NCBI GenBank assembly: GCA_009937445.1
Contig: JAACFM010000016.1
Coordinates: 1-64,000 of the forward strand
Length of the DNA stretch: 64,000 nt
Reading direction: 5' to 3'
Source: Gammaproteobacteria bacterium
GTDB lineage: Bacteria; Pseudomonadota; Gammaproteobacteria; Steroidobacterales; Woeseiaceae
The notes below the pieces were generated by a model. It was not told where the DNA came from. It saw only the letters and a program-made list of their open reading frames with translations, and did no database searches. Shown piece by piece: positions 55,220-63,011 of the stretch. The translations under genes and the position numbers were made by a program. The number at the start of each line of letters is the position of its first letter. Position 1 is the stretch's first letter.

Positions 55220-55717
55220 ATGAAACCATACCTGTTGATTATTGCTTTACCGATGGTATTCGCCGCCTGCACAGACAAGCCCGCTGATGAAGCGCTCGAA
55301 GCGGCGCAACCCGCCACCACCGCACCAGCGGAAGCGGTCCCTGCACCAGCTCCTGCTATTGCGCGCACAGCATCAGTTGAGGGTGCCGAGGTATTCTTCA
55401 TAGCACCGGCTGACGGAGCCACAGTCAGCAATCCAATCAGTATCGAGTTTGGCATCGCCGGTATGGACGTCGTCAAAGCCGGTAATAACCAGCCAAATTC
55501 GGGCCACCATCACCTGTTAATCGATACGGGTTTACCGGATCTGGGGCTACCCATTCCAGCTGACGAACACCACGTACACTTTGGTGATGGCAGCACCAGC
55601 ACCGAGATTTCCTTGCCCCCGGGCGAGCACACGTTGCAGATGTTACTGGGCGATCACATGCATATTCCGCACAATCCGCCCCTGACTTCCGCACAAATCA
55701 CGATTATGGTGGAATAA
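55220..55717 (+). CDS. DUF4399 lipoprotein
   Basis: A 165-residue lipoprotein: signal peptide and lipobox FAAC (Cys17), an Ala/Pro-rich linker, then the DUF4399 domain (VEGAEVFFIAPADGATVSNPISIEFGIAGM, NSGHHHLLID, LLGDHMHIPHNPP). The His-rich segments suggest metal binding. It lies 15 bases after the DUF3667 gene and likely shares its operon. Confidence 0.88.
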   Translation: MKPYLLIIALPMVFAACTDKPADEALEAAQPATTAPAEAVPAPAPAIARTASVEGAEVFFIAPADGATVSNPISIEFGIAGMDVVKAGNNQPNSGHHHLLIDTGLPDLGLPIPADEHHVHFGDGSTSTEISLPPGEHTLQMLLGDHMHIPHNPPLTSAQITIMVE

Positions 55718-55774
55718 GTAGTTGAGCAAACGGCTCGGGGACACTAAAATCGCCGGGCTAACCAGACACCATCT

Positions 55775-57259
55775 ATGAATCAACCCAAACAAAAACAATC
55801 CATCGGAATCAGCGGACTTGCGGCATACATACCGCCGTACCGCGTATGGTTGGAGGATTGGTGCGACTGGACAGACAATCAGTGGCCCAAGATCCGCGAG
55901 GTTGTTGGGCGCAGCTTCCGCGTTCGTGGCCCAAATCATAGCGTTTACACCATGGCGGCCAATGCCGTCCTACGCCTGATCGACCAGTACGACGTGGACC
56001 CGACCCGGGTCAAATTTCTTGGCCTTGGCACGGAATCCAGCACCGACAATTCGGCCGGCGCAATCATTGTCAAAGGCATGGTGGACCAGGCACTGGAGGC
56101 GCGCGGCAAGTCGCCGATATCGCGCAGCTGTGAGGTTCCCGAGTTCAAACATGCCTGCCTTGGCGGCGTATACGGCATGAAGGGTGCAATTCGTCACCTG
56201 GCGCTTGATGGTGCCGGGAGTCAGGCTATCGTCGTTTGCGCCGATATTGCCGAATACGCGCGCGGCAGTTCGGGTGAGCCCACCCAGGGTGCCGGCGCGG
56301 TGGCAATGCTGCTTGAGGAAGATCCTCAGCTCGCCATCGTCGACCTGATTGGATCAGGTTCCGCCTCGGACTACCGAATTATGGACTTTCGCAAACCGAT
56401 GATGCGGTTTTGCGGGCAGGATCGGTCAGAATCTCATCAGGTTCAGGATTTTCCCGTTTTCAACGGCAAGTACTCTACAACCTGCTACATCGACGAGACC
56501 TTGCATGCGCTGAACGACATGTACGAAAAGCGCGGCCTCAATGCGATGGAGCATTTGCGCTCGCTGCGCACACTGTTTCTGCATCGACCCTACCGTCGAA
56601 TGCCCGAAACCGGTTGGGCTGTTTCTTATTTGTTCGCACTGGGGCAAGGCACGGCCGAAGATCGTGCTGAACTGGCGTCTTATTGCTATGAGGCGGGCGT
56701 TGACATCGATGCACTTCTGGCGGAAATGATCAGCAAACCCGATGTAACGAGTCTGGCAGAGCCGGAACGACTGCAATTTGAAGCCTATCCAATGGCAATG
56801 GCCGTCCTGCGTGCCTTCCGCGCCTCGCGCCGTTACTGTCATGAAATTCTCGACAAACTGCGGCTTGGCAGCGACACCATGCTCGACCTCGGCAATCTCT
56901 ATACCGCCGCGTTGCCCGCCTGGATGGCCGCCGGTTTCGAGCAGGCACTGGATGAAGATTCGCTGTTGGTTGGAGAGGAAGTGCTGACCCTGGGATACGG
57001 GAGTGGCGATGCAGCTGAAGTCATACCCTTCTTCATGGCCGAAAACTGGCGCGAAGCTGCAGCAAAAATTCGCTTCGCCGGCGCGATGGAACTGACACTG
57101 GATCTTGATCGTTCTCAGTACGAGGCCTTACATGACGGCCACCAGGTTCAGGGCTTGGATTACATCGCCAGAAACGAATTCATCATTGATCGCGTCGGCA
57201 CGACCGACGACCGTCATTTTTCCGACCTCGGAATTGAGTACTACCGCTACATCGCGTAA
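55775..57259 (+). CDS. Hydroxymethylglutaryl-CoA synthase
   Basis: Condenses acetyl-CoA with acetoacetyl-CoA to HMG-CoA, the second step of the mevalonate pathway. 494 residues, longer than typical bacterial MvaS (about 390). Thiolase-fold features: GISGLAAYIPPYRV, LGLGTESSTDNSAGA, the active-site Cys in EFKHACLGGVYGM, GAGAVAMLLEE, and HRPYRRMPE (catalytic His region). Its 3' end overlaps the convergent IPP isomerase gene by 13 bp. It lies on the opposite strand from the remaining mevalonate genes. Confidence 0.87.
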   Translation: MNQPKQKQSIGISGLAAYIPPYRVWLEDWCDWTDNQWPKIREVVGRSFRVRGPNHSVYTMAANAVLRLIDQYDVDPTRVKFLGLGTESSTDNSAGAIIVKGMVDQALEARGKSPISRSCEVPEFKHACLGGVYGMKGAIRHLALDGAGSQAIVVCADIAEYARGSSGEPTQGAGAVAMLLEEDPQLAIVDLIGSGSASDYRIMDFRKPMMRFCGQDRSESHQVQDFPVFNGKYSTTCYIDETLHALNDMYEKRGLNAMEHLRSLRTLFLHRPYRRMPETGWAVSYLFALGQGTAEDRAELASYCYEAGVDIDALLAEMISKPDVTSLAEPERLQFEAYPMAMAVLRAFRASRRYCHEILDKLRLGSDTMLDLGNLYTAALPAWMAAGFEQALDEDSLLVGEEVLTLGYGSGDAAEVIPFFMAENWREAAAKIRFAGAMELTLDLDRSQYEALHDGHQVQGLDYIARNEFIIDRVGTTDDRHFSDLGIEYYRYIA

Positions 57260-57816
57260 CGGGCCAGCCGCTCTCCATAACTTTCTTTCAACGCTTGCCA
57301 TTCCTGCATAAACCAGGGTGTAAATCGCTGTGGCTGAGTTGCAAGCTCTTCGTCCATATTGCTCACTGAGACAAAACGTACAGCGGCAATCTCGCTCTCG
57401 TTCGGCTGAATGGCGCCGTTGATCCTGCCCAGATAAACGTGGCAAAGCTCGTTCTCGGAACCCAGTTCATTGAATTCGGCTTGATAGCAAAATTGATAGA
57501 CGTACTCCAGATCAGCGGCCGTATTGAGCTCATCATGCAGCCGCCGCATGGTTGCGATCGATAGCGTCTCGCCACGCCTCGGATGGCTGCAGCAACTGTT
57601 CGACCAGTATCCCGGCCAGAGACGTTTCTCGGCACTTCGTTGCTGCAACAACAACTCGCCTTTGTCGTTGAACAAAAATAATGAAAAGGCACGGTGCAGC
57701 ACGCCGGGACCGTCGTGGCAATCGGCTTTTGACCGATAGCCTACTTCGTTGTCCTCACTGTCGACGAGAATGAGTTCCTCACTCTCGGACGACACAGCAC
57801 GATGAAGATCACTCAA
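57247..57816 (-). CDS. idi: Isopentenyl-diphosphate delta-isomerase, type 1 (Nudix)
   Basis: Converts IPP to DMAPP. 189 residues. Nudix-like core: LHRAFSLFLFNDKGELLLQQRSAEKRLWPGYWSNSCCSHP (catalytic Cys in NSCCSHP), RGETLSIATMRRLHDEL and the catalytic Glu in ENELCHVYLG. It ends in an antiparallel overlap with the HMG-CoA synthase gene and starts 5 bases after the HMGR-MVK fusion, closing the mevalonate operon. Confidence 0.93.
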   Translation of the reverse strand: MSDLHRAVSSESEELILVDSEDNEVGYRSKADCHDGPGVLHRAFSLFLFNDKGELLLQQRSAEKRLWPGYWSNSCCSHPRRGETLSIATMRRLHDELNTAADLEYVYQFCYQAEFNELGSENELCHVYLGRINGAIQPNESEIAAVRFVSVSNMDEELATQPQRFTPWFMQEWQALKESYGERLARYAM

Positions 57817-57821
57817 TCGTC

Positions 57822-60041
57822 TTATCCTTCAAGGTTTGTGGATTGCAGGGTTTTGTAGCCTGCCTGATGCAGGGCGGAACGTACCACATCCTCTGTACCC
57901 GGACACAAAGCCACAATCGATCCGCCGCCGCCGGCCCCCGTCAGCTTCGCGCCCACCGCGCCTCTCTGTCGGGCAATGGAAACCATATTTTCAAGATCGG
58001 GGGTGGAGACCTCTATCGCGTTCAACAGACCATGGCAGAGATTCATTAACGCTCCCAGTTCGCTGTATTGCTTTGAAGTCAACGCCTTCGCGCCCGCTTT
58101 GCTGATGTCGTCAATCTGATCAAAGATTGCGTTGTAGCGAGACGGATTCTGATCGAACCGTGATCTGACGCCTGCAACCTGTTCCTGTGTCGGCCCCGCC
58201 GAACGGCTGAAGGCAACGACCAGCGGCGGTACTTCATCCAGCACCAACGTCTCGACTGTCAGAGCACCGGTATTTCGAAACAGCATCGGGGTCCCATAGC
58301 AGGACAAGGTATTGTCGACTCCGGATGGTGTTCCGTGGGCAAGCTTTTCGCAGTCGAATGCGATCTCGTTGACGTCAGTGTCATCAATTTTGATCGCCGC
58401 GCACTTCGCAACAGCGCGAATAATCGCGACCGCGATAGCGGCAGACGACCCGAGGCCCATGCCACGTGGCAGGCACGAAGAAACGTTAATCGCAAAGCTC
58501 GCGTGTCCAACATCGAGCCTTTCAAGAATCAGATTGATCGCAGCATCGATGCCGTCGCTGCTATCGGGCCTGATGACCGATCGAAAGCCCCAGTCACGCA
58601 CGGTCAGCGTCGTCTCTTTATCGCTGCGGACAACTGCTGCTCGTACGGCATCGGGTATCGGCACTGCGAGCACGTGGCGACCGTACACAGCGGCGTGTTC
58701 TCCGAGCAGAATAATCTTCCCTGCGGCAGTCGCTTCGGCCGCATCAGTTGGCGTTTCGCTACTGGTTAAACCATCGAGAATTTCCCTGGCTTTCCAGTTT
58801 TTGATCTCGCCGCTTGCGACCAGTTTGTCGACAACCTCATCCAGTTGCTCGTCCGGTGTACCCGCAGACGTCGCAACACTGCGCGCGTGCAGTCGCATGT
58901 GCCCTTTCTGGATGCCACTGGTTGCGAGCGCTCGCAATGCCGCAAAATTCTGTGCAAGACCCACCGCCGCCATCAATTCGGTCAGGTGTGCTGCAGACTG
59001 TGTGCCTGCAATTGCCAGCCCGAGCGCCGCTGCGGGATTCGACAATACGGTGCCGCCAACGATGCCGGGTTTGAGCGGCACCTTGATCTGGCCGATCAAA
59101 TCGCCGTTCGCGCCAACCGACCACTCGGTCAATGATGAGTACTGACCGCTCCTCGCGGCATACGCATGTGCGCCCGCTTCAATCGCCCGCCAGTCATTAC
59201 CGGTCGCGATAGCGAGCGCGTCGATGCCATTCATCACGCCCTTGTTGTGCGTTGCGGCTCGATACGGGTCAACGACCGCGATTTCGCTGGCCGTCACAAT
59301 CCGGTCCCGAACCGCCGGGCCGTCCATTGCATCGCTTGCCAGACTGTCCACGCTGTAACGAACCGTCGCCGAACAAACAGAACGGTCCACGAGATTCGTC
59401 AGTATTCTTAACGCGATTTCCCCACTGCAGATTTCAGCAATCCGCGGCGCTATTGATTCACACAGGGTATTGACCAGGTTGGCCCCCATCGCGTCACAGG
59501 TATCAACCAGAACATGTACGGCGACAACCGGGCTGCCATCCTGCAGTCGCAGGCTGCGAAATTCCAACTCACGAACGCCACCGCCGCGCGTCTGCAAACG
59601 AGGGTGTACGGCATCGGCGAGGGCGCGTAATTCATCAGACGAATCCTTCAGGCGAGTGATGGCCTCGTTGGTGTCCGTAATGCCAACCACATGAATTTGC
59701 CCCGCCAGCAAGGACTCTTCGAGGCTCGCTGTAAACCCGCCCGTGCCTCTGGACAAGGCCGCAGCATTGCTTAACGCGGCAACAATGGACGGCTCTTCCA
59801 CCACCAGGGGGACGATGTGCTCACGCTGGTTCACAATAAAATTGGGCGCGATGGCCAGCGGCAGCCCGAATACGCCGACGACGTTTTCGATCATCTTGTC
59901 TGCCGCAATGGCAGAAATTGTCTGGCGACCAGCCTGTAGATCGTGAGCGGCATTTGCTGTCAGCCACCCCAGCCTCTCAAGTTCAGCAATGCGTTCTGGC
60001 ACGCTGAGCTTGTAAAGACCTGCAATGCGCGAGTCGCTCAT
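57822..60041 (-). CDS. HMG-CoA reductase-mevalonate kinase fusion protein
   Basis: A 739-residue bifunctional protein. Residues about 1-430 are class II HMG-CoA reductase: catalytic Glu in IENVVGVFGLPLAIAPNF, substrate loop VHVLVDTCDAMGANLVNTL, catalytic Lys/Asp in ATHNKGVMNGIDALAIATGNDWRA, and C-terminal His in GHMRLHARSVA. Residues about 438-739 are a GHMP-type mevalonate kinase: AAGKIILLGEHAAVYGRHVLA, PRGMGLGSSAAIAVAI, HGTPSGVDNTLS and LTGAGGGGSIVAL. No stop or frame change separates them. ATG 60041 overlaps the PMK stop by four bases. The usual state is two separate genes. It performs HMG-CoA to mevalonate to 5-phosphomevalonate. Confidence 0.92.
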   Translation of the reverse strand: MSDSRIAGLYKLSVPERIAELERLGWLTANAAHDLQAGRQTISAIAADKMIENVVGVFGLPLAIAPNFIVNQREHIVPLVVEEPSIVAALSNAAALSRGTGGFTASLEESLLAGQIHVVGITDTNEAITRLKDSSDELRALADAVHPRLQTRGGGVRELEFRSLRLQDGSPVVAVHVLVDTCDAMGANLVNTLCESIAPRIAEICSGEIALRILTNLVDRSVCSATVRYSVDSLASDAMDGPAVRDRIVTASEIAVVDPYRAATHNKGVMNGIDALAIATGNDWRAIEAGAHAYAARSGQYSSLTEWSVGANGDLIGQIKVPLKPGIVGGTVLSNPAAALGLAIAGTQSAAHLTELMAAVGLAQNFAALRALATSGIQKGHMRLHARSVATSAGTPDEQLDEVVDKLVASGEIKNWKAREILDGLTSSETPTDAAEATAAGKIILLGEHAAVYGRHVLAVPIPDAVRAAVVRSDKETTLTVRDWGFRSVIRPDSSDGIDAAINLILERLDVGHASFAINVSSCLPRGMGLGSSAAIAVAIIRAVAKCAAIKIDDTDVNEIAFDCEKLAHGTPSGVDNTLSCYGTPMLFRNTGALTVETLVLDEVPPLVVAFSRSAGPTQEQVAGVRSRFDQNPSRYNAIFDQIDDISKAGAKALTSKQYSELGALMNLCHGLLNAIEVSTPDLENMVSIARQRGAVGAKLTGAGGGGSIVALCPGTEDVVRSALHQAGYKTLQSTNLEG

Positions 60042-61039
60042 GTTGTCCCCGTCTCCGTTTCCTCTGTGGTGACACCAGCCAAAGTCAGCCTGCATTCAAG
60101 CACGGAGAATTTCGCCGCCAGAGCACTGGCAAAGGCATTGACGGCGGCCTCATCCGTTCCCATTAAAATACCCACATCGCCTCCGCCTGCGCCGCAGGGT
60201 TTGTAGGTCAGGTGCGCAGCATTCGCTGCTCGCCAAAGTTCATCGTGGCCAGCATCGAATATGCCGAGGTCATGGTCAACACTGAACTGGCGCAATTGCT
60301 CGCTGTAGTCGCGATAATTCTTGATGATCTGGTCCGCATCGCCGCCATGCCAGGCGCTGGCCATATCTTCAGAAGCACTGACAAGCCGCACTCGCGACGG
60401 CTTGCTGATTCCCGCGTTGAGTTTTGCCAGCTTGCCTGCCGTACTCGCCGGAACGCCGGTCCAAATCAGGCGATACGACAAACCATCGGGCCAGTTCAAT
60501 GGTGTCACCGACGCGCCTTCCATTCGATACTCGATCAGTCCGCCAGTCAAACTGCAGGCAATGTCAACGCCGCTTCCGGCGCCTCTCTGCAGATCTCTGT
60601 GCGCACGTTGCGCTACAGCCATTATGGACGCGGCTTCAGTCGAGCCCTTGACGGCCGCGCACAACGCCACCGTCAGTGCCGCGCTCGAACCGATGCCGAT
60701 TTTTCGGCGACGATCTTTATCATTGAACTCTGACGTATCCAGCTCGATGCTCCGAGCGCCGCCCGGTAACGCGTTGGCAGCCCGCCAGACCGAGCCCACA
60801 ATCCTGAAAACCGCCTGACCGTTGAGCCACCGTAGATTCCCGTTGACCGATTCGAAACGACCCGTTTTGTCGGTAAACCCTGGCGCGCGGACCTGAGTAA
60901 CTGCACCGTCCGCAGCGGCGAGAGTCACTCGAGCGCGTCGGTCCACCGCCATGCAAATCGCCGGCGCACCGTCGAGTACTGCGTACTCACCAGAGAGCAC
61001 CACCTTTCCAGGTGCGCTCGCTACAACAACTTTGGTCAC
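60038..61039 (-). CDS. Phosphomevalonate kinase (GHMP family)
   Basis: A 333-residue GHMP kinase, converting 5-phosphomevalonate to diphosphomevalonate. SAPGKVVLSGEYAVLDGAPAICMAV at the N-terminus, the ATP loop KIGIGSSAALTVAL, RGAGSGVDIACSLTGGLIEY and GAGGGDVGILMG near the C-terminus fit the ERG8-like phosphomevalonate kinase group. It overlaps MvaD by four bases upstream and the fusion gene by four bases downstream, so the operon is tightly coupled. Confidence 0.87.
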   Translation of the reverse strand: MTKVVVASAPGKVVLSGEYAVLDGAPAICMAVDRRARVTLAAADGAVTQVRAPGFTDKTGRFESVNGNLRWLNGQAVFRIVGSVWRAANALPGGARSIELDTSEFNDKDRRRKIGIGSSAALTVALCAAVKGSTEAASIMAVAQRAHRDLQRGAGSGVDIACSLTGGLIEYRMEGASVTPLNWPDGLSYRLIWTGVPASTAGKLAKLNAGISKPSRVRLVSASEDMASAWHGGDADQIIKNYRDYSEQLRQFSVDHDLGIFDAGHDELWRAANAAHLTYKPCGAGGGDVGILMGTDEAAVNAFASALAAKFSVLECRLTLAGVTTEETETGTT

Positions 61040-61998
61040 AGACTTTCGACCAATCGGGCCGCAGACCCCAGGCCAGTCGTCATGATTTCCTGCACGCCGG
61101 ACGTCTCTGCCAGTGCCTGGCTCACAGCGTCGACATCGGCCGGCAAACAGACCGCTTTTACCTGCGGACCGGCATCAATCGTAAAGAACACCTGATGCCC
61201 CTCTCCCTGCAATCGCCGCACTGTCTGCAGGCATCTCATGGTCGCCGCATTCCAAAAGACCATCGGAGGACGAGAGGCCCACATAACCGAATGCATTTTC
61301 AGACAGTTGTGTTCGGCTATCGTCGCAAGCTGGGCGAAGTCTCGCCGATCTATCGCTGCGCGCGCCACCTCCAGATCATATTCCTGCTGCGCAACCCAGT
61401 TATCGTAGAATGGCGATGTCTCTCGCGAAATTTCCATCGCTTCTGTCGAACCGGTGGCCTTGGGCCCTGTTTGGGTGATCGCGACAACGACCTGCAGTGG
61501 CCATGAATCAACGTCGCACAGTGGCGTCAACGTGATGTTGTCATCCGCATTCTTGAGCTCGACAAACCCACCATACAGCGAGCGAGCTGCTGATCCCGAC
61601 GAGGCCCCGGCAAGCCGCGCAAGATCTTGCGTGCCAAGCGACAAATTAGCGGCGCCCGCGGCGGCAACCGTGGTTGCGGCAAATGCTGAGGCCGACGATG
61701 CGAGACCGGCGGCGATGGGAAAGTTGCTGTGACTTTGCATGCTGGCGCGCAAACGGCTTTGACCCAGGACCTTATCGAGGCAGGCGCTCATGCGCGGCAA
61801 CATGGCCTGATTCTCGTCTCCATTTACGAGCAGGATGTCATCGGACAATCCGTCCCGTAGTTCAACGCTGACCTTTGTCTGGAGATCACTCAAGGTAATG
61901 GAGATTGATCCGACAGCCGGTAAATTTCTGTCGATATCTCGTTTGCCCCAGTATTTGATCAGCGCAATATTCGGCTGTGCAATTGCCGTCGCCTGCAT
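61036..61998 (-). CDS. mvaD: Diphosphomevalonate decarboxylase
   Basis: A 320-residue GHMP enzyme giving isopentenyl diphosphate from diphosphomevalonate with ATP. NIALIKYWGKRDIDRNLPAVGSISITL, SNFPIAAGLASSASAFAA and RLAGASSGSAARSLYGGFVE are diagnostic. ATG 61998 (MQATAIAQPNIALIKYWG) is chosen over the track start at 62064, which runs into the divergent promoter zone. First gene of the minus-strand mevalonate operon, divergent from ispA. Confidence 0.92.
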   Translation of the reverse strand: MQATAIAQPNIALIKYWGKRDIDRNLPAVGSISITLSDLQTKVSVELRDGLSDDILLVNGDENQAMLPRMSACLDKVLGQSRLRASMQSHSNFPIAAGLASSASAFAATTVAAAGAANLSLGTQDLARLAGASSGSAARSLYGGFVELKNADDNITLTPLCDVDSWPLQVVVAITQTGPKATGSTEAMEISRETSPFYDNWVAQQEYDLEVARAAIDRRDFAQLATIAEHNCLKMHSVMWASRPPMVFWNAATMRCLQTVRRLQGEGHQVFFTIDAGPQVKAVCLPADVDAVSQALAETSGVQEIMTTGLGSAARLVESL

Positions 61999-62104
61999 GG
62001 ACTTGAATCCTGATTTTCCGAGCCGTATAGGGACGCGAATTATAGCCCAGTGCGAGCCGCGCACAGTGCCTGATTTCGGTGTACGCTACACGGCCCGACA
62101 AAGA

Positions 62105-63007
62105 GTGAAAGCCGCTTTGCCCGAAAACTTCAAAGCCCGCATCAGCACCTATACCGACCGCGTTAATCTGGGTCTGGACAGGACCTTACCGCCAACGACG
62201 ACGCGGCCGCATCGCCTGCACGATGCGATGCGATACTCGGTGCTCAACGGTGGTAAGCGGGTCCGACCGCTGCTCGTCTATGCAGCGGGAGAATGCCTGA
62301 ATGTCGATACTCCACTGCTCGACGCGCCGGCCATCGCCATTGAGCTGATTCATGCGTTTTCGCTGGTTCACGACGACCTGCCGGCAATGGATAATGACGA
62401 TTTGAGACGGGGCAAGCCGACCGTCCACAAACAATACGACGAAGCCACGGCGATTCTCGCAGCAGATGCACTGCAACCGCTCGCGTTCGCGGCACTGTCC
62501 AGGATCGAAAACGTGCCGGCTGATGCGGTCATCGGACTTGTCCAACTCATCGCCGATGCCTGCGGCTCGATCGGCATGACCGGCGGGCAGTCCATCGACC
62601 TCTCCGCAGAGGGCCAGTCCCTGTCGAAACAGGAACTTGAGCACATGTACGCACTGAAGACCGGTGCCTTGATTCATGCTGCGATTGTCTCAGCGTGTCT
62701 GCTCAAAGTGGGTTTGCCGCCCGCAGATGCAGAGGCCCTCGATCGATTCGGTCGAGACATCGGCATCGCGTTTCAGATCAAAGACGACATCCTCGACGTC
62801 GAAGGCGATACCGAGGTCATCGGCAAGCCGGCAGGATCGGATGAGGCATTGAATAAGGCCACCTATCCGGCACTGTTTGGTATTGATGAGTCGCGAGCAC
62901 GTTGCGACGAACTTCTCGCCGGCGCACTCGGGAATCTCGAACGATTTGGCAGTTCGGCCAAGCCATTGGTTTGGCTCGCGCGCTATATCGTCGAGCGCGG
63001 CCAATAA
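62105..63007 (+). CDS. ispA: Farnesyl diphosphate synthase (IspA)
   Basis: A 300-residue short-chain prenyl synthase, condensing DMAPP with two IPP. First aspartate-rich motif LVHDDLPAMDNDDLRRGKPT, second IAFQIKDDILDVEGD, plus NGGKRVRPLLVY and GMTGGQSIDL. The GTG at 62105 gives the expected length of about 300; the track start at 61835 reaches into mvaD. Divergent from the mevalonate operon, it uses its end products. dinB follows after four bases. Confidence 0.9.
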   Translation: MKAALPENFKARISTYTDRVNLGLDRTLPPTTTRPHRLHDAMRYSVLNGGKRVRPLLVYAAGECLNVDTPLLDAPAIAIELIHAFSLVHDDLPAMDNDDLRRGKPTVHKQYDEATAILAADALQPLAFAALSRIENVPADAVIGLVQLIADACGSIGMTGGQSIDLSAEGQSLSKQELEHMYALKTGALIHAAIVSACLLKVGLPPADAEALDRFGRDIGIAFQIKDDILDVEGDTEVIGKPAGSDEALNKATYPALFGIDESRARCDELLAGALGNLERFGSSAKPLVWLARYIVERGQ

Positions 63008-63011
63008 GCCG

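Noticed and set aside
58312-59145. A 277-residue plus-strand ORF opposite the HMGR-MVK fusion
   Set aside because: Ser/Ala-rich antisense frame with no motif; the fusion frame has all catalytic residues.
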